64,000 nt of DNA, from contig NZ_JAFMZP010000004.1 of the NCBI RefSeq assembly GCF_024436435.1, forward strand, positions 310,001 through 374,000. The letters run 5' to 3'. The notes below the pieces were generated by a model, which saw only the letters and a list, made by a program, of their open reading frames with translations, did not search any database and was not told the DNA's origin. Origin of the DNA: Desertivirga xinjiangensis. GTDB taxonomy: Bacteria; Bacteroidota; Bacteroidia; Sphingobacteriales; Sphingobacteriaceae. Below are positions 36,023 to 43,899 of this stretch, piece after piece (position 1 is the stretch's first letter; every line of letters begins with the position of its first letter). The position numbers and the translations under genes are program-made.

Positions 36023-36954
36023 AAATATTATCTGTAATTGTTCCCTGCTATAATGAAGAGGCGGTTATTTTGAAAACTCATCAGCGGTTATTAGCTGTCT
36101 TATCAAAATTGGTACTGTTTCAATTTGAAATAATTTATGTTAACGACGGTAGTACCGACAACACGCTAACCTATCTCGAAAAAATAGCATCGGAAGACAA
36201 GGCGATAAAAATTCTTTCTTTTTCCCGAAACTTTGGGCACCAGCCCGCTATTTCGGCTGGCCTAGCTCATTGTAGCGGTAACATAGCTATAGTCATTGAT
36301 GCTGATCTTCAGGATCCGCCTGAATTAATACCTGAAATGATTCAGATGTGGGAAAAAGATTTCCAGGTGGTTTATGGCAAGAGACGTACCCGGAAAGAGA
36401 AAGGATGGTTTAAATTATTGTTGGTAAAGTTTTTTTATCGCTTCATTAACGTCCTTTCAGATATTGAAATACCAGTTAACACAGGCGACTTCCGTCTAGT
36501 GGATCGCCGGGTAATTGATATTTTAAACATGATGCCCGAAAAATACCGTTACGTTCGGGGTATGGTCAGTTGGGCAGGGTTCAAGCAATGCGAAATTTTA
36601 TATGACCGCGATAGCCGGTTTGCAGGCGACTCAAAGTATCCGATGAAGCGATTGCTAAAGTTGGCTGCCGATGGTATCTTTTCATTTTCCTTAGTTCCGT
36701 TGCGTGTCGCTTCATGGATCGGGGCCAGCACCGCTCTGCTTTCCGTAATAGGCATCATTTATGCCTTCTTAAATAGGGTACTTACAAAAAATTGGGTGCC
36801 TGGATGGACATTGCTTTTTATAGCGGTAATGTTTTTAGGCGGTGTAACCTTGCTTGTTCTTGGTATCATTGGGGAGTACATCGGAAGAATTTACGGAGAA
36901 GTGAAGCAAAGACCTTTGTATCTCATCGAAAGCAAAACAGGTTTTGACCAATGA
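36019..36954 (+). CDS. DPM/GtrB-like polyprenyl-phosphate glycosyltransferase (GT2)
   Basis: A 311-residue enzyme that attaches a sugar from a nucleotide donor to polyprenyl phosphate. It has the GT-A domain with VPCYNEE (8-14), NDGSTDN (42-48), FSRNFGHQPA and the metal-binding DADLQDPPE (about 94-102), followed by two C-terminal transmembrane helices. This is the GtrB/ArnC type. Start ATG 36019 overlaps the previous stop (ATGA). Paired with the GT-C protein, it forms a donor-synthesis and transfer module. Confidence 0.9.
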   Translation: MKILSVIVPCYNEEAVILKTHQRLLAVLSKLVLFQFEIIYVNDGSTDNTLTYLEKIASEDKAIKILSFSRNFGHQPAISAGLAHCSGNIAIVIDADLQDPPELIPEMIQMWEKDFQVVYGKRRTRKEKGWFKLLLVKFFYRFINVLSDIEIPVNTGDFRLVDRRVIDILNMMPEKYRYVRGMVSWAGFKQCEILYDRDSRFAGDSKYPMKRLLKLAADGIFSFSLVPLRVASWIGASTALLSVIGIIYAFLNRVLTKNWVPGWTLLFIAVMFLGGVTLLVLGIIGEYIGRIYGEVKQRPLYLIESKTGFDQ

Positions 36955-37030
36955 TTGAGCAGGGTGCGATAGTTTCATCGCATTTAATATTTGCAGTAAT
37001 TACCGATCATTTTTACCACTTAAATATATA

Positions 37031-37843
37031 ATGGTGTTAATCCGAGTTTTAAACCGTTTTTGTAATCGCTACATTACTCTTAAAAGTTTTTCTGAGAATA
37101 TTTTCCAGACAATTCAGTTGTTTTGGTTTTTCCGACTGGCAAGCTTAACGTATTTGAAAGGAGTAAATAAAAAAGACGGACATCGTATAAAGATGCTCAC
37201 GCTAAATATCTTCAATAAAAAGACTAAGCTTTGGTTTAGACCAACACAAGGCGACTTGTTAATATTTAACGAGGTGTTCGTCGAGAAACAGTACAACCTT
37301 CCCATAAGCGATGAAAAATTAGATACTATCATTGATCTGGGTGCTAATGTTGGCTTTTCCAGTTTGTTTTTCATAAAAAAATATAATCCGTCAAAACTCA
37401 TTCTTGTAGAACCATCAGAAAAAAATCTTACCGTGGCAAAACTAAATCTGAACTATTGGATTGGAACAAATCAGTGCCACTTTTATATGGCTGCGGTCCA
37501 TTATAAAAAAGGTACGGTTTACCTTGATGAAAGCTTAGCTCCTTATAACTTCAAAACAAATACGACAGGAAGTAGCGGTGCAGTTAATACCGTCACTATT
37601 CCACAGATCATGCATGAGCACGGTTTGAACACAGTTGATCTTTTAAAAATTGATATTGAGGGAGCTGAAAGTTATTTATTTCAGCAGGACACGGATTGGC
37701 TCAGATCTATTAGAACAATTGTTATTGAACTTCACTCACCCTTGAATGAACGTTGGTTGAAAGAGAAGCTTGAGCCTTATGGGTTCGAAATAATATCCGA
37801 GCCGAAAAATCATACTATTTTTGTAGCGATCAATAAAAGATAA
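37031..37843 (+). CDS. FkbM family methyltransferase
   Basis: A 270-residue Rossmann-fold SAM-dependent enzyme. The SAM site is IDLGANVGFSSLFF (about 101-114) and the FkbM hallmarks are LILVEPSEKNLTVAKLNL and LLKIDIEGAESYLF (about 205-218). Family members O-methylate sugars of surface glycans, antibiotics and lipids. It ends the plus-strand glycan run, 76 bp after the GT2 gene, so methylation of the same glycan is a fair inference. Confidence 0.87.
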   Translation: MVLIRVLNRFCNRYITLKSFSENIFQTIQLFWFFRLASLTYLKGVNKKDGHRIKMLTLNIFNKKTKLWFRPTQGDLLIFNEVFVEKQYNLPISDEKLDTIIDLGANVGFSSLFFIKKYNPSKLILVEPSEKNLTVAKLNLNYWIGTNQCHFYMAAVHYKKGTVYLDESLAPYNFKTNTTGSSGAVNTVTIPQIMHEHGLNTVDLLKIDIEGAESYLFQQDTDWLRSIRTIVIELHSPLNERWLKEKLEPYGFEIISEPKNHTIFVAINKR

Positions 37844-37882
37844 ATTAAATAGCCAACAGGCAAGTAGATTTCTATCCAACAC

Positions 37883-38269
37883 ATGCTCAACATCACCTCC
37901 ATCCACCACATAGCCATCATCTGCTCAGATTACGAGCGTTCAAAACAATTTTACACCCAAATTCTAGGCCTTGAAGTAATCTCCGAATATTATCGCAACG
38001 AAAGAGACTCCTACAAACTCGACTTGAAAATCGGTGATGCACAGATCGAACTTTTTTCCTTTCCATGCACCCCAGAAAGACCCTCAAGGCCGGAAGCCCG
38101 CGGATTGCGTCACCTTGCTTTTCAGACAGATGATATCGATAAGGCTGTTGAGCAGTTAAAAGAAAACAACATTGAAGTTGAGCCCATCCGCACTGACGAA
38201 TTAACCGGCAAGCGCTTCACTTTTTTTGCTGATCCAGATCTTCTTCCCCTTGAGCTCTACGAAAAATAG
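37883..38269 (+). CDS. gloA2: glyoxalase I-like VOC protein (GloA2/YaeR type)
   Basis: A 128-residue vicinal-oxygen-chelate protein, closely like E. coli YaeR across its length. Hallmarks are IHHIAIICSDYERSKQFY (7-24), the conserved FSFPCTPERPSRPEARGLRHLAF patch (the 50s to 90s) and FADPDLLPLELYE at the end. Metal ligands are H9, E54, H75-area and E126-area by analogy. Whether it degrades methylglyoxal is not established for YaeR-type members. The next gene begins inside it. Confidence 0.85.
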   Translation: MLNITSIHHIAIICSDYERSKQFYTQILGLEVISEYYRNERDSYKLDLKIGDAQIELFSFPCTPERPSRPEARGLRHLAFQTDDIDKAVEQLKENNIEVEPIRTDELTGKRFTFFADPDLLPLELYEK

Positions 38270-38975
38270 TATTTTCAGATTTAAGCAGTTTGAAGTTGAT
38301 CAGTCGGGCTGTGCCATGAAGATCAATACTGATGGCAGTATCCTTGGCGCACTGGCAGGAGGCGAGAATGCCGCGAGGATACTTGATATTGGTACCGGCA
38401 CCGGAGTAGTTGCACTGATGCTGGCACAAAGATTTCCGGAAGCGCATGTTGATGCGGTTGAAATCGAGAAGGTCGCAGCAGCTACCGCCGAACGTAACTT
38501 CAAGGGATCTGTGTTTGCAGGAAGGCTTACCATGTTTCCGTTCGCATTCCAGGAATTCTTCAATGCCAACCCAGAAAGTAGGTACGATCTCATCGTAAGT
38601 AATCCTCCATTCTTTCTTGATTCTCTAAAAAATCCTGATAAGAATAAACAAACAGCGCGGCACACAACGAACGATTTTTTTGAAGCGCTGGTAAAGCTAT
38701 CGGCCAAACATTTAAATGCCGGCGGGGTGCTTACTTTAATATTGCCACCATCTACATTTTTAATCTGCAGAGAATTGGCCGAGAAAGAAGGTTTGTATCT
38801 CGTAGAGCAAGTTGATATAAAGTCCTTTGACGATTCTGAAGTTCACAGGAAATTAGTTAGCTTCAGCTTTCAGGAGCAAGTCACCAGTCACAGTACATTC
38901 GTAATCTATGCTTCACGCAATCAGTATTCCCAACAATTTGTGAATGCATTGGGAAGCTTCTTTACAATATTTTAG
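38250..38975 (+). CDS. trmN6: tRNA1(Val) (adenine(37)-N6)-methyltransferase
   Basis: A 241-residue SAM methyltransferase that makes m6A37 in tRNA-Val. The family start FRFKQFEVDQSGCAMKINTDG is followed by the SAM site DIGTGTGVVALMLA and the catalytic SNPPFF, then KQTARH. No ATG lies upstream of the conserved FRFKQF; I use the TTG at 38250, which overlaps the VOC gene by 20 bases, and an ATT at 38271 or a TTG at 38226 are other options. Position and length fit TrmN6/YfiC. Confidence 0.83.
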   Translation: MSSTKNSIFRFKQFEVDQSGCAMKINTDGSILGALAGGENAARILDIGTGTGVVALMLAQRFPEAHVDAVEIEKVAAATAERNFKGSVFAGRLTMFPFAFQEFFNANPESRYDLIVSNPPFFLDSLKNPDKNKQTARHTTNDFFEALVKLSAKHLNAGGVLTLILPPSTFLICRELAEKEGLYLVEQVDIKSFDDSEVHRKLVSFSFQEQVTSHSTFVIYASRNQYSQQFVNALGSFFTIF

Positions 38976-38986
38976 ATATTTTTCAC

Positions 38987-39481
38987 ATGAAACGCATCGG
39001 ATTAATTTCAGACACCCATGGCTATTTAGATGATGCTGTATTTAAATATTTTGATCAATGTGATGAAATATGGCATGCCGGCGATTTTGGAACCATTGAA
39101 ATCGCGGATAGATTAGCTGCATTTAAGCCTCTGCGTGGTGTATATGGAAATATTGACGGAAAAGATGTTCGTTTGGTATACCCAGAGCATCTGCGATTCA
39201 AATGTGAAGAAACAGATGTTTGGATCACTCATATAGGTGGCTACCCCGGAAAATATAATCCGAAAATAAAATCTGAAATCTATCAAAATCCCCCAAAATT
39301 GTTCATCGCCGGACATTCTCATATTTTGAAAGTTTTATATGACAAGAAAATCGGTACTTTACACTTAAATCCTGGTGCTGCAGGCAAACAAGGATGGCAC
39401 AAAATGCGTTCTTTGTTAAGATTCAGCATTTCTGAGGAAAAAATCCATACCTTAGAAGCGATAGAATTGGGGATTAGATAA
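38987..39481 (+). CDS. metallophosphoesterase, YfcE/MJ0936 family
   Basis: A 164-residue calcineurin-like phosphoesterase with all five metal-ligand motifs: SDTHG (8-12), GDFG, GNIDG, ITHIGG and GHSHI (about 108-112). It is single-domain and cytoplasmic. Members of this group act on phosphodiesters such as bis-pNPP or 2',3'-cyclic nucleotides in vitro; the natural substrate is not defined. It lies 11 bp after trmN6 and 22 bp before fbp. Confidence 0.88.
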   Translation: MKRIGLISDTHGYLDDAVFKYFDQCDEIWHAGDFGTIEIADRLAAFKPLRGVYGNIDGKDVRLVYPEHLRFKCEETDVWITHIGGYPGKYNPKIKSEIYQNPPKLFIAGHSHILKVLYDKKIGTLHLNPGAAGKQGWHKMRSLLRFSISEEKIHTLEAIELGIR

Positions 39482-39503
39482 TGTAAAAAATACACTAAGT
39501 ACT

Positions 39504-40625
39504 ATGTCAGCAGTCAAAACTTTAGGTCAATTTATCATTGAAAAACAAAAAGACTTCCCTTATGCCAAGGGAGAATTATCGCGTTTGTTGAGAGACATCG
39601 CTATTGCCGCCAAAATTGTTAACCGGGAAGTGAACAAAGCCGGTCTTGTTAATATCCTTGGTGAAGTTGGAACCAAGAACGCTCATGGCGAGTCGCAAAA
39701 AAAACTTGATGTATATGCAAATGAACAGTTCATCTCTGCTCTTACATGCGGAGGCGAATGTTGTATCATTGTATCAGAAGAAAACGATGATGCAGTGTAT
39801 ATTGAATCTGAAGTATCTAAGAATGCAAAGTACATAGTAGCTATTGATCCCCTTGACGGTTCTTCGAACATAGATGTGAATGTTTCTGTTGGAACCATAT
39901 TTTCAATTTACCGTCGAAAATCAACTGAAGGTAAACCCACTATTGAAGATGCCTTACAAAATGGCACAGAACAGGTGGCTGCAGGTTATATAGTTTATGG
40001 CTCTTCAACCATGCTTGTATATACTACAGGAGTTGGAGTAAATGGATTTACCCTGGATCCGTCCATCGGAGAGTTTTGTCTCTCTCATCCGAATATGACC
40101 ATACCTAAAGACGGAAATATTTATTCCATCAACGAAGGAAATTATGTGCATTTTCCTTCGGGAGTTAAACGTTATCTAAAATACTGCCAGGTGGAAGATC
40201 CTGCAACTAACCGTCCTTACGTCTCCCGTTATATCGGATCTATGGTTGCAGACTTACATCGAAATCTGTTGAAAGGCGGCATCTTTATTTATCCAACCAC
40301 TTCTAGTGCGCCAAAAGGTAAATTAAGGTTGGTATACGAGTGTAATCCAATGGCGTTTATCATTGAGCAGGCAGGCGGAAGGGCAACTACTGGTTTCGAA
40401 CGTATTCTGGATCTTGAAGTTGAATCATTACATCAGCGTTCAGCTATATTCCTTGGTTCAGAAAATATGGTACGCAAAGCGGAAGAAATGATGCGTGACT
40501 TCTCGCCTGAGATTGCGCCTAAAAAGGCGTTTGAAATAGACAGCCCTGTAGCTGTTGCAGACGGTGGTGGCACCATCACAGAAAATGTATTGAGTAAGCT
40601 AGGAGTGGTAGGAGGGATCGACTAG
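39504..40625 (+). CDS. fbp: fructose-1,6-bisphosphatase class I
   Basis: A 373-residue gluconeogenic enzyme hydrolysing fructose 1,6-bisphosphate. The metal site is EEND (92-95) and the signature is [19 protein letters not shown] (113-131). The N-terminal [21 protein letters not shown] and a C-terminal extension of about 35 residues make it somewhat longer than mammalian FBPase-1. It overlaps the convergent rnhA by four bases. It forms a loose operon with the genes upstream. Confidence 0.95.
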   Translation: MSAVKTLGQFIIEKQKDFPYAKGELSRLLRDIAIAAKIVNREVNKAGLVNILGEVGTKNAHGESQKKLDVYANEQFISALTCGGECCIIVSEENDDAVYIESEVSKNAKYIVAIDPLDGSSNIDVNVSVGTIFSIYRRKSTEGKPTIEDALQNGTEQVAAGYIVYGSSTMLVYTTGVGVNGFTLDPSIGEFCLSHPNMTIPKDGNIYSINEGNYVHFPSGVKRYLKYCQVEDPATNRPYVSRYIGSMVADLHRNLLKGGIFIYPTTSSAPKGKLRLVYECNPMAFIIEQAGGRATTGFERILDLEVESLHQRSAIFLGSENMVRKAEEMMRDFSPEIAPKKAFEIDSPVAVADGGGTITENVLSKLGVVGGID

Positions 40626-41098
40626 ATCAATCCATCCCCTCTGGAAGATTCAGCTTCAAAAACTGAATCAATCAACAATTTATCTCTTTGTTGATACGCT
40701 GCGACTGCTAAACGGTCGCAGCGCTCGTTTTCGGGATGCCCGGCATGTCCCTTGATCCACTTAAAATTTACTTTATGTAATTTATAAACCTGGAGAAAGC
40801 GGAGCCAAAGATCTTTGTTCTTTTTTCCAGCGAAGCCCTTATTCAGCCATCCAAACACCCACTTCTTTTCTACAGCATCCACCACATATTTTGAGTCTGA
40901 GTAAACAAGTACTTCCTGACCTGGTTTTTTTAAAGCTTCCAGCCCTACAATCACTGCCAAAAGCTCCATCCTGTTGTTTGTGGTTTTTCTAAAGCCACCC
41001 GAAAGTTCTTTATAACGCGGTCCTGCGCGTAGTATAGTTCCATAGCCCCCCGGACCAGGGTTGCCACTTGAGGCACCGTCTGTGAATAGTTCAATCAT
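40622..41098 (-). CDS. rnhA: ribonuclease HI
   Basis: A 158-residue RNase HI that removes RNA from RNA:DNA hybrids. The catalytic acids D7 ([10 protein letters not shown]), E45 (NNRMELLAV), D68 (VYSDSKYV) and D128 (NERCDRLA), and H118 in GHAG are all present. It lacks the extra N-terminal hybrid-binding domain. A -7-like element TACCTTTG ends 7 bases before its ATG. Confidence 0.93.
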   Translation of the reverse strand: MIELFTDGASSGNPGPGGYGTILRAGPRYKELSGGFRKTTNNRMELLAVIVGLEALKKPGQEVLVYSDSKYVVDAVEKKWVFGWLNKGFAGKKNKDLWLRFLQVYKLHKVNFKWIKGHAGHPENERCDRLAVAAYQQRDKLLIDSVFEAESSRGDGLI

Positions 41099-41105
41099 AA
41101 AGGGG

Positions 41106-41113
41106 CAAAGGTA
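41106..41113 (-). promoter_or_regulatory. -7-like element of rnhA
   Basis: Minus-strand TACCTTTG matches TAnnTTTG and ends 7 bases upstream of the rnhA ATG. A -33 match at 19 bases is absent. The same short spacing is seen at purM and the C25 protease. Confidence 0.45.
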
Positions 41114-41264
41114 AAAGGATATTATGAGTTTATGCTAAGCTAATGGAGAAGTTTGGGGCTCAGATTTAGGCTTCTGAAAACAGCCTGCAGCTTTTTATTG
41201 CTGATCTTTTTTAAGATGAATTTATAAATTGATGATAATCAGTTAATAAAAAATGTACTATAAA

Positions 41265-41295
41265 TTTGCATAATGCCATAATTGGCTTATTTTTG
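41265..41295 (+). promoter_or_regulatory. promoter of the tRNA-His gene
   Basis: A full match to the Bacteroidota sigma-ABfr promoter: -33 TTTG at 41265-41268, exactly 19 bases, then -7 TATTTTTG at 41288-41295 (TAnnTTTG). Transcription would start a few bases upstream of the tRNA at 41310. Confidence 0.8.
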
Positions 41296-41309
41296 CATCA
41301 TAATAACAC

Positions 41310-41384
41310 GGTGGTTTTAGCTCAGTTGGTTAGAGCGCCTGATTGTGGTTCAGGAGGTCGTGGGTTCGAGCCCCATATTCCACC
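41310..41384 (+). tRNA. tRNA-His, anticodon GTG
   Basis: Cloverleaf read by eye: G-1 at 41310 facing C73 at 41384, D arm gctc/gagc (41320-41336), anticodon stem cctga/tcagg with loop ttGTGgt (GTG at 41345-41347), variable loop aggtc, and T arm gtggg/cccat with loop ttcgagc. The G-1:C73 pair is the His identity mark. CCA is not encoded. The acceptor stem gtggttt/attccac leaves two consecutive U-U oppositions at positions 5:68 and 6:67. Confidence 0.92.
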
Positions 41385-41385
41385 C

Positions 41386-41428
41386 AAAACCGGCTTTACA
41401 TATACGTAAAGCCGGTTTTTGTTTTTTG
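41386..41428 (+). terminator. intrinsic terminator of tRNA-His
   Basis: A perfect 14-bp stem (41386-41399, arm aaaaccggctttac, with 41406-41419), a 6-base loop and a T-rich tract to 41428 directly follow the tRNA. Confidence 0.92.
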
Positions 41429-41483
41429 CGTCCATAAAAGAAAGGGGATCAGTGCCAAAATCTGTGGACTAAGCAAAAATCTA

Positions 41484-41561
41484 GGCACACGCGACACGCG
41501 TTCGCCAGCATACGCCAATGCGGTTTTTGAGGCCCCTTGGCGCACGCGTGCCGCGTGTACC
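41484..41561. repeat. pair of inverted CACGCG-rich palindromes
   Basis: Two 23-base units, 41484-41506 and 41539-41561, are inverted copies of each other (20 of 23 positions match) and each is itself partly palindromic around acacgcg. They are separated by 32 bases, so the pair can form a long hairpin. Related units are found at 44820-44842, 57034-57053 and 57141-57167. This arrangement resembles REP-type elements. Confidence 0.65.
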
Positions 41562-41613
41562 ATAAAGCCTTCACAAATCAATATTAGCTCTTGAAAAGAT
41601 AGCTCCACAACTT

Positions 41614-42006
41614 TTATGTTTTATCCTCCTTTTCCCGAAGGATCACCAATATTAAAACAGAGAAAATCAGAGTAAGAATTGAAAAGCATTTCTCAAAGTT
41701 AGTTTCTGCGAAAAGGTTTCCGATAGTATTCAACACAAATACAACAAAAAAGAACCATAATGTGATCGTCGTAAACTTCAGCGGGAGTTTAAGCCGACTG
41801 AATTGACCTTTCGCTACCAGTATAAGAGCAAGGAACAAATTGATCAGAATGGAAATACTTTCAAAAACATACATCTCCTCTTCTGTTTTTAAGCGGCCGC
41901 CCCAGGTTATTTTATACGGAATGGCTCCTCCCAGAATCAGCGAATGAAAAATTATTACCAGAACAAGGATTATCAGTAAGATTTTAATGGCTGTTTTTGC
42001 TTTCAT
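41614..42006 (-). CDS. four-helix membrane protein of unknown function
   Basis: A 130-residue inner-membrane protein with about four hydrophobic helices (near 7-27, 45-65, 77-97 and 105-124) and the polar loop WGGRLKTEEEMYVFE after helix 1. Similar small membrane proteins occur in Bacteroidota without known role. It stands alone between the repeat region after tRNA-His and the LysR gene. Confidence 0.6.
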   Translation of the reverse strand: MKAKTAIKILLIILVLVIIFHSLILGGAIPYKITWGGRLKTEEEMYVFESISILINLFLALILVAKGQFSRLKLPLKFTTITLWFFFVVFVLNTIGNLFAETNFEKCFSILTLIFSVLILVILREKEDKT

Positions 42007-42096
42007 TTTGTTTTGATGCTTACAATTATAGTGATTTAGAACCTTTCGGGAGAAGAAATTGGCAGCCGCGCTAGGTACTACAAGAGCCAGTAAAAT

Positions 42097-42969
42097 TTAG
42101 GAATATTTATCGATAAACCATTTCAAGGCCGGACTGGAATTCGACTTCTTATACGCCAATATCACTTCTGTAGCGATCGGAATATCATTCAACTTGAAAA
42201 ACGACACATTTAAGTTGGAGTATTGCTGTTCCAGCGATGATGGTAGAATAGAAACTCCCAAACCTGCTTCTATAAGCTGCAAGATGGAGTGAACATTATT
42301 GGCCTCATGTACGATGTTAGGTTTGAATCCCAGTCGCTCGCAAATTTCTACCAATTTATCATAATAGTGAGGCGCATAATCTTTATTAAAGAAGATAAAA
42401 GGACTTCCTTTAATAAAACCTGCCAGATCATCCTGATTGGTAAACTTCTTTTTTGCTGATGGAACAACAACTGTAAAGGGATCAAAAAATAGTGAATGCA
42501 ATTTCAGTTTTTCGGAATGTACCGGTGCTCTTAATATGCCTACGTCCAGTTTTCCCTGTTCTAAAGCCTCAATCTGCTTCACAGTAGGGACTTCATATAA
42601 GCTCGTCCTGATATAAGGAAAGACTTCCCGCATGGTCTTCAAAACTTCAGCTAGGTGGTGTTCGTAAACGGAACTTATATAACCGATCTTCAGCTCGCCG
42701 CTTTCGCTAAGATGAATTTGCCGGACTATAGTCTTGCTTTCTTCCAGCCTTGCAAGAATAGCGTCCACTTCCCCTTTAAAATATTGACCGGCATCTGTTA
42801 ATATAACGCGCTTATTGCTCCGGACAAATAATTGTGCGCCCAGCTCTTCCTCCAGCTCTTTGATTTGCCGGCTTAGTGGCGGCTGTGAAATAAAAAGCGC
42901 CGCTGCAGCTTTTCTAAAATGCAATTGTTCTGCCACAGTCTTGAAATATAAGAGATGTCGTAATTCCAT
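42097..42969 (-). CDS. LysR-type transcriptional regulator
   Basis: A 290-residue regulator with an N-terminal winged helix (MELRHLLYF, then FRKAAAALFISQPPLSRQIKELEEELG at about 19-45) and a C-terminal two-lobed effector-binding domain. I start at ATG 42969; a TTG two codons upstream would add MN. It is divergent from a methyltransferase gene, and the 102-bp gap has a clear palindrome, as is usual for LysR targets. The effector is unknown. Confidence 0.9.
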   Translation of the reverse strand: MELRHLLYFKTVAEQLHFRKAAAALFISQPPLSRQIKELEEELGAQLFVRSNKRVILTDAGQYFKGEVDAILARLEESKTIVRQIHLSESGELKIGYISSVYEHHLAEVLKTMREVFPYIRTSLYEVPTVKQIEALEQGKLDVGILRAPVHSEKLKLHSLFFDPFTVVVPSAKKKFTNQDDLAGFIKGSPFIFFNKDYAPHYYDKLVEICERLGFKPNIVHEANNVHSILQLIEAGLGVSILPSSLEQQYSNLNVSFFKLNDIPIATEVILAYKKSNSSPALKWFIDKYS

Positions 42970-42994
42970 GTTCAATTTATTGATACCTGGTAAA

Positions 42995-43009
42995 TATCAT
43001 AACTTGATA
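42995..43009. promoter_or_regulatory. candidate LysR operator
   Basis: TATCA-N5-TGATA (42995-43009) is a 15-base palindrome containing a T-N11-A core, centred in the gap between the divergent LysR and methyltransferase genes. Outer ATACC (42983-42987) and GGTAT (43015-43019) half-sites nearly share its centre. Confidence 0.55.
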
Positions 43010-43071
43010 AAAATGGTATTTTTCAAATATTAACATTACTTCTAGTTTAGGCAAAAGAAAATTTAGTTAAT

Positions 43072-43794
43072 ATGAAAGAAGATTATTCATCAAAATCAAC
43101 GGTTGAGGAGATCAGGACGAGATTCGACAATGATGTAGAACGGTTCTCGAACCTGGAAACTGCTCAGCAAACAGTTATAGATGCACAATATTGTCTGGAG
43201 ATTATTACTGAGGCTGTCAGCTACCTAACGCCAAAAGCCAAAAGTTTATTAGACATTGGCTGCGGAGCCGGGAATTATAGTCTGAAGATGCTCCGGAAGA
43301 TCCCGCAACTGAGCTGCACTCTTATTGACTTAAGCCTTCCAATGCTTCTAAAAGCACAAGAACGGATCACTAAAGAAACCGGGGGAACCGTCAATATCTT
43401 TCAGTCAGATATTCGTGAAGTTGATTTGCCAGAGGAAGAATATTGTGTTGCCATGGCAGGATCTGTTCTTCATCATCTAAGAGATGACAGTGAGTGGGAA
43501 TTGGTTTTCAATAAGATATACCGTGCGCTCAAACCTGGTGCTAGCTTTTGGATATGTGATTTAGTTGTTCATGACGTACCAGCCATTCAGCAGCTCTTTA
43601 AAGATAACTATGGCGACTTTTTAGAAGGATTGGGAGGAAAGGATTATAGGGAAAAAGTGCTTGCCTATATTGAAAGGGAAGATAGTCCGAGGTCTGTAAA
43701 TTTTCAAATGGATCTTATGAAGAAGGTAGGCTTCAGGCATGTTGAACTTCTACATAAAAATGCCTGTTTCGCCGCCTTTGGCGGTATAAAGTGA
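43072..43794 (+). CDS. class I SAM-dependent methyltransferase
   Basis: A 240-residue methyltransferase with SAM site LLDIGCGAGNYSLKML (about 59-74), acidic LIDLSLPMLLKA (motif post I) and SVLHHL with IYRALKPGASFWICDL (motifs II and III). The overall shape recalls CmoA or UbiE-like methyltransferases, but no specific match is certain. It is divergent from LysR, which probably controls it. The substrate is unknown. Confidence 0.82.
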   Translation: MKEDYSSKSTVEEIRTRFDNDVERFSNLETAQQTVIDAQYCLEIITEAVSYLTPKAKSLLDIGCGAGNYSLKMLRKIPQLSCTLIDLSLPMLLKAQERITKETGGTVNIFQSDIREVDLPEEEYCVAMAGSVLHHLRDDSEWELVFNKIYRALKPGASFWICDLVVHDVPAIQQLFKDNYGDFLEGLGGKDYREKVLAYIEREDSPRSVNFQMDLMKKVGFRHVELLHKNACFAAFGGIK

Positions 43795-43899
43795 AATTAG
43801 AGGATTCTGAAATTAAGGAATCCTTTTCTTATTTGCGCTGTTATCTAAGAGTTTCTCTTAGCTCTTAAAACCGATCACGTAAATGCCTGTTAGGAGCAT

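Noticed and set aside
41343-41594. Open frame downstream of tRNA-His
   Set aside because: It overlaps the tRNA, terminator and palindromic repeats, with no coding signature.
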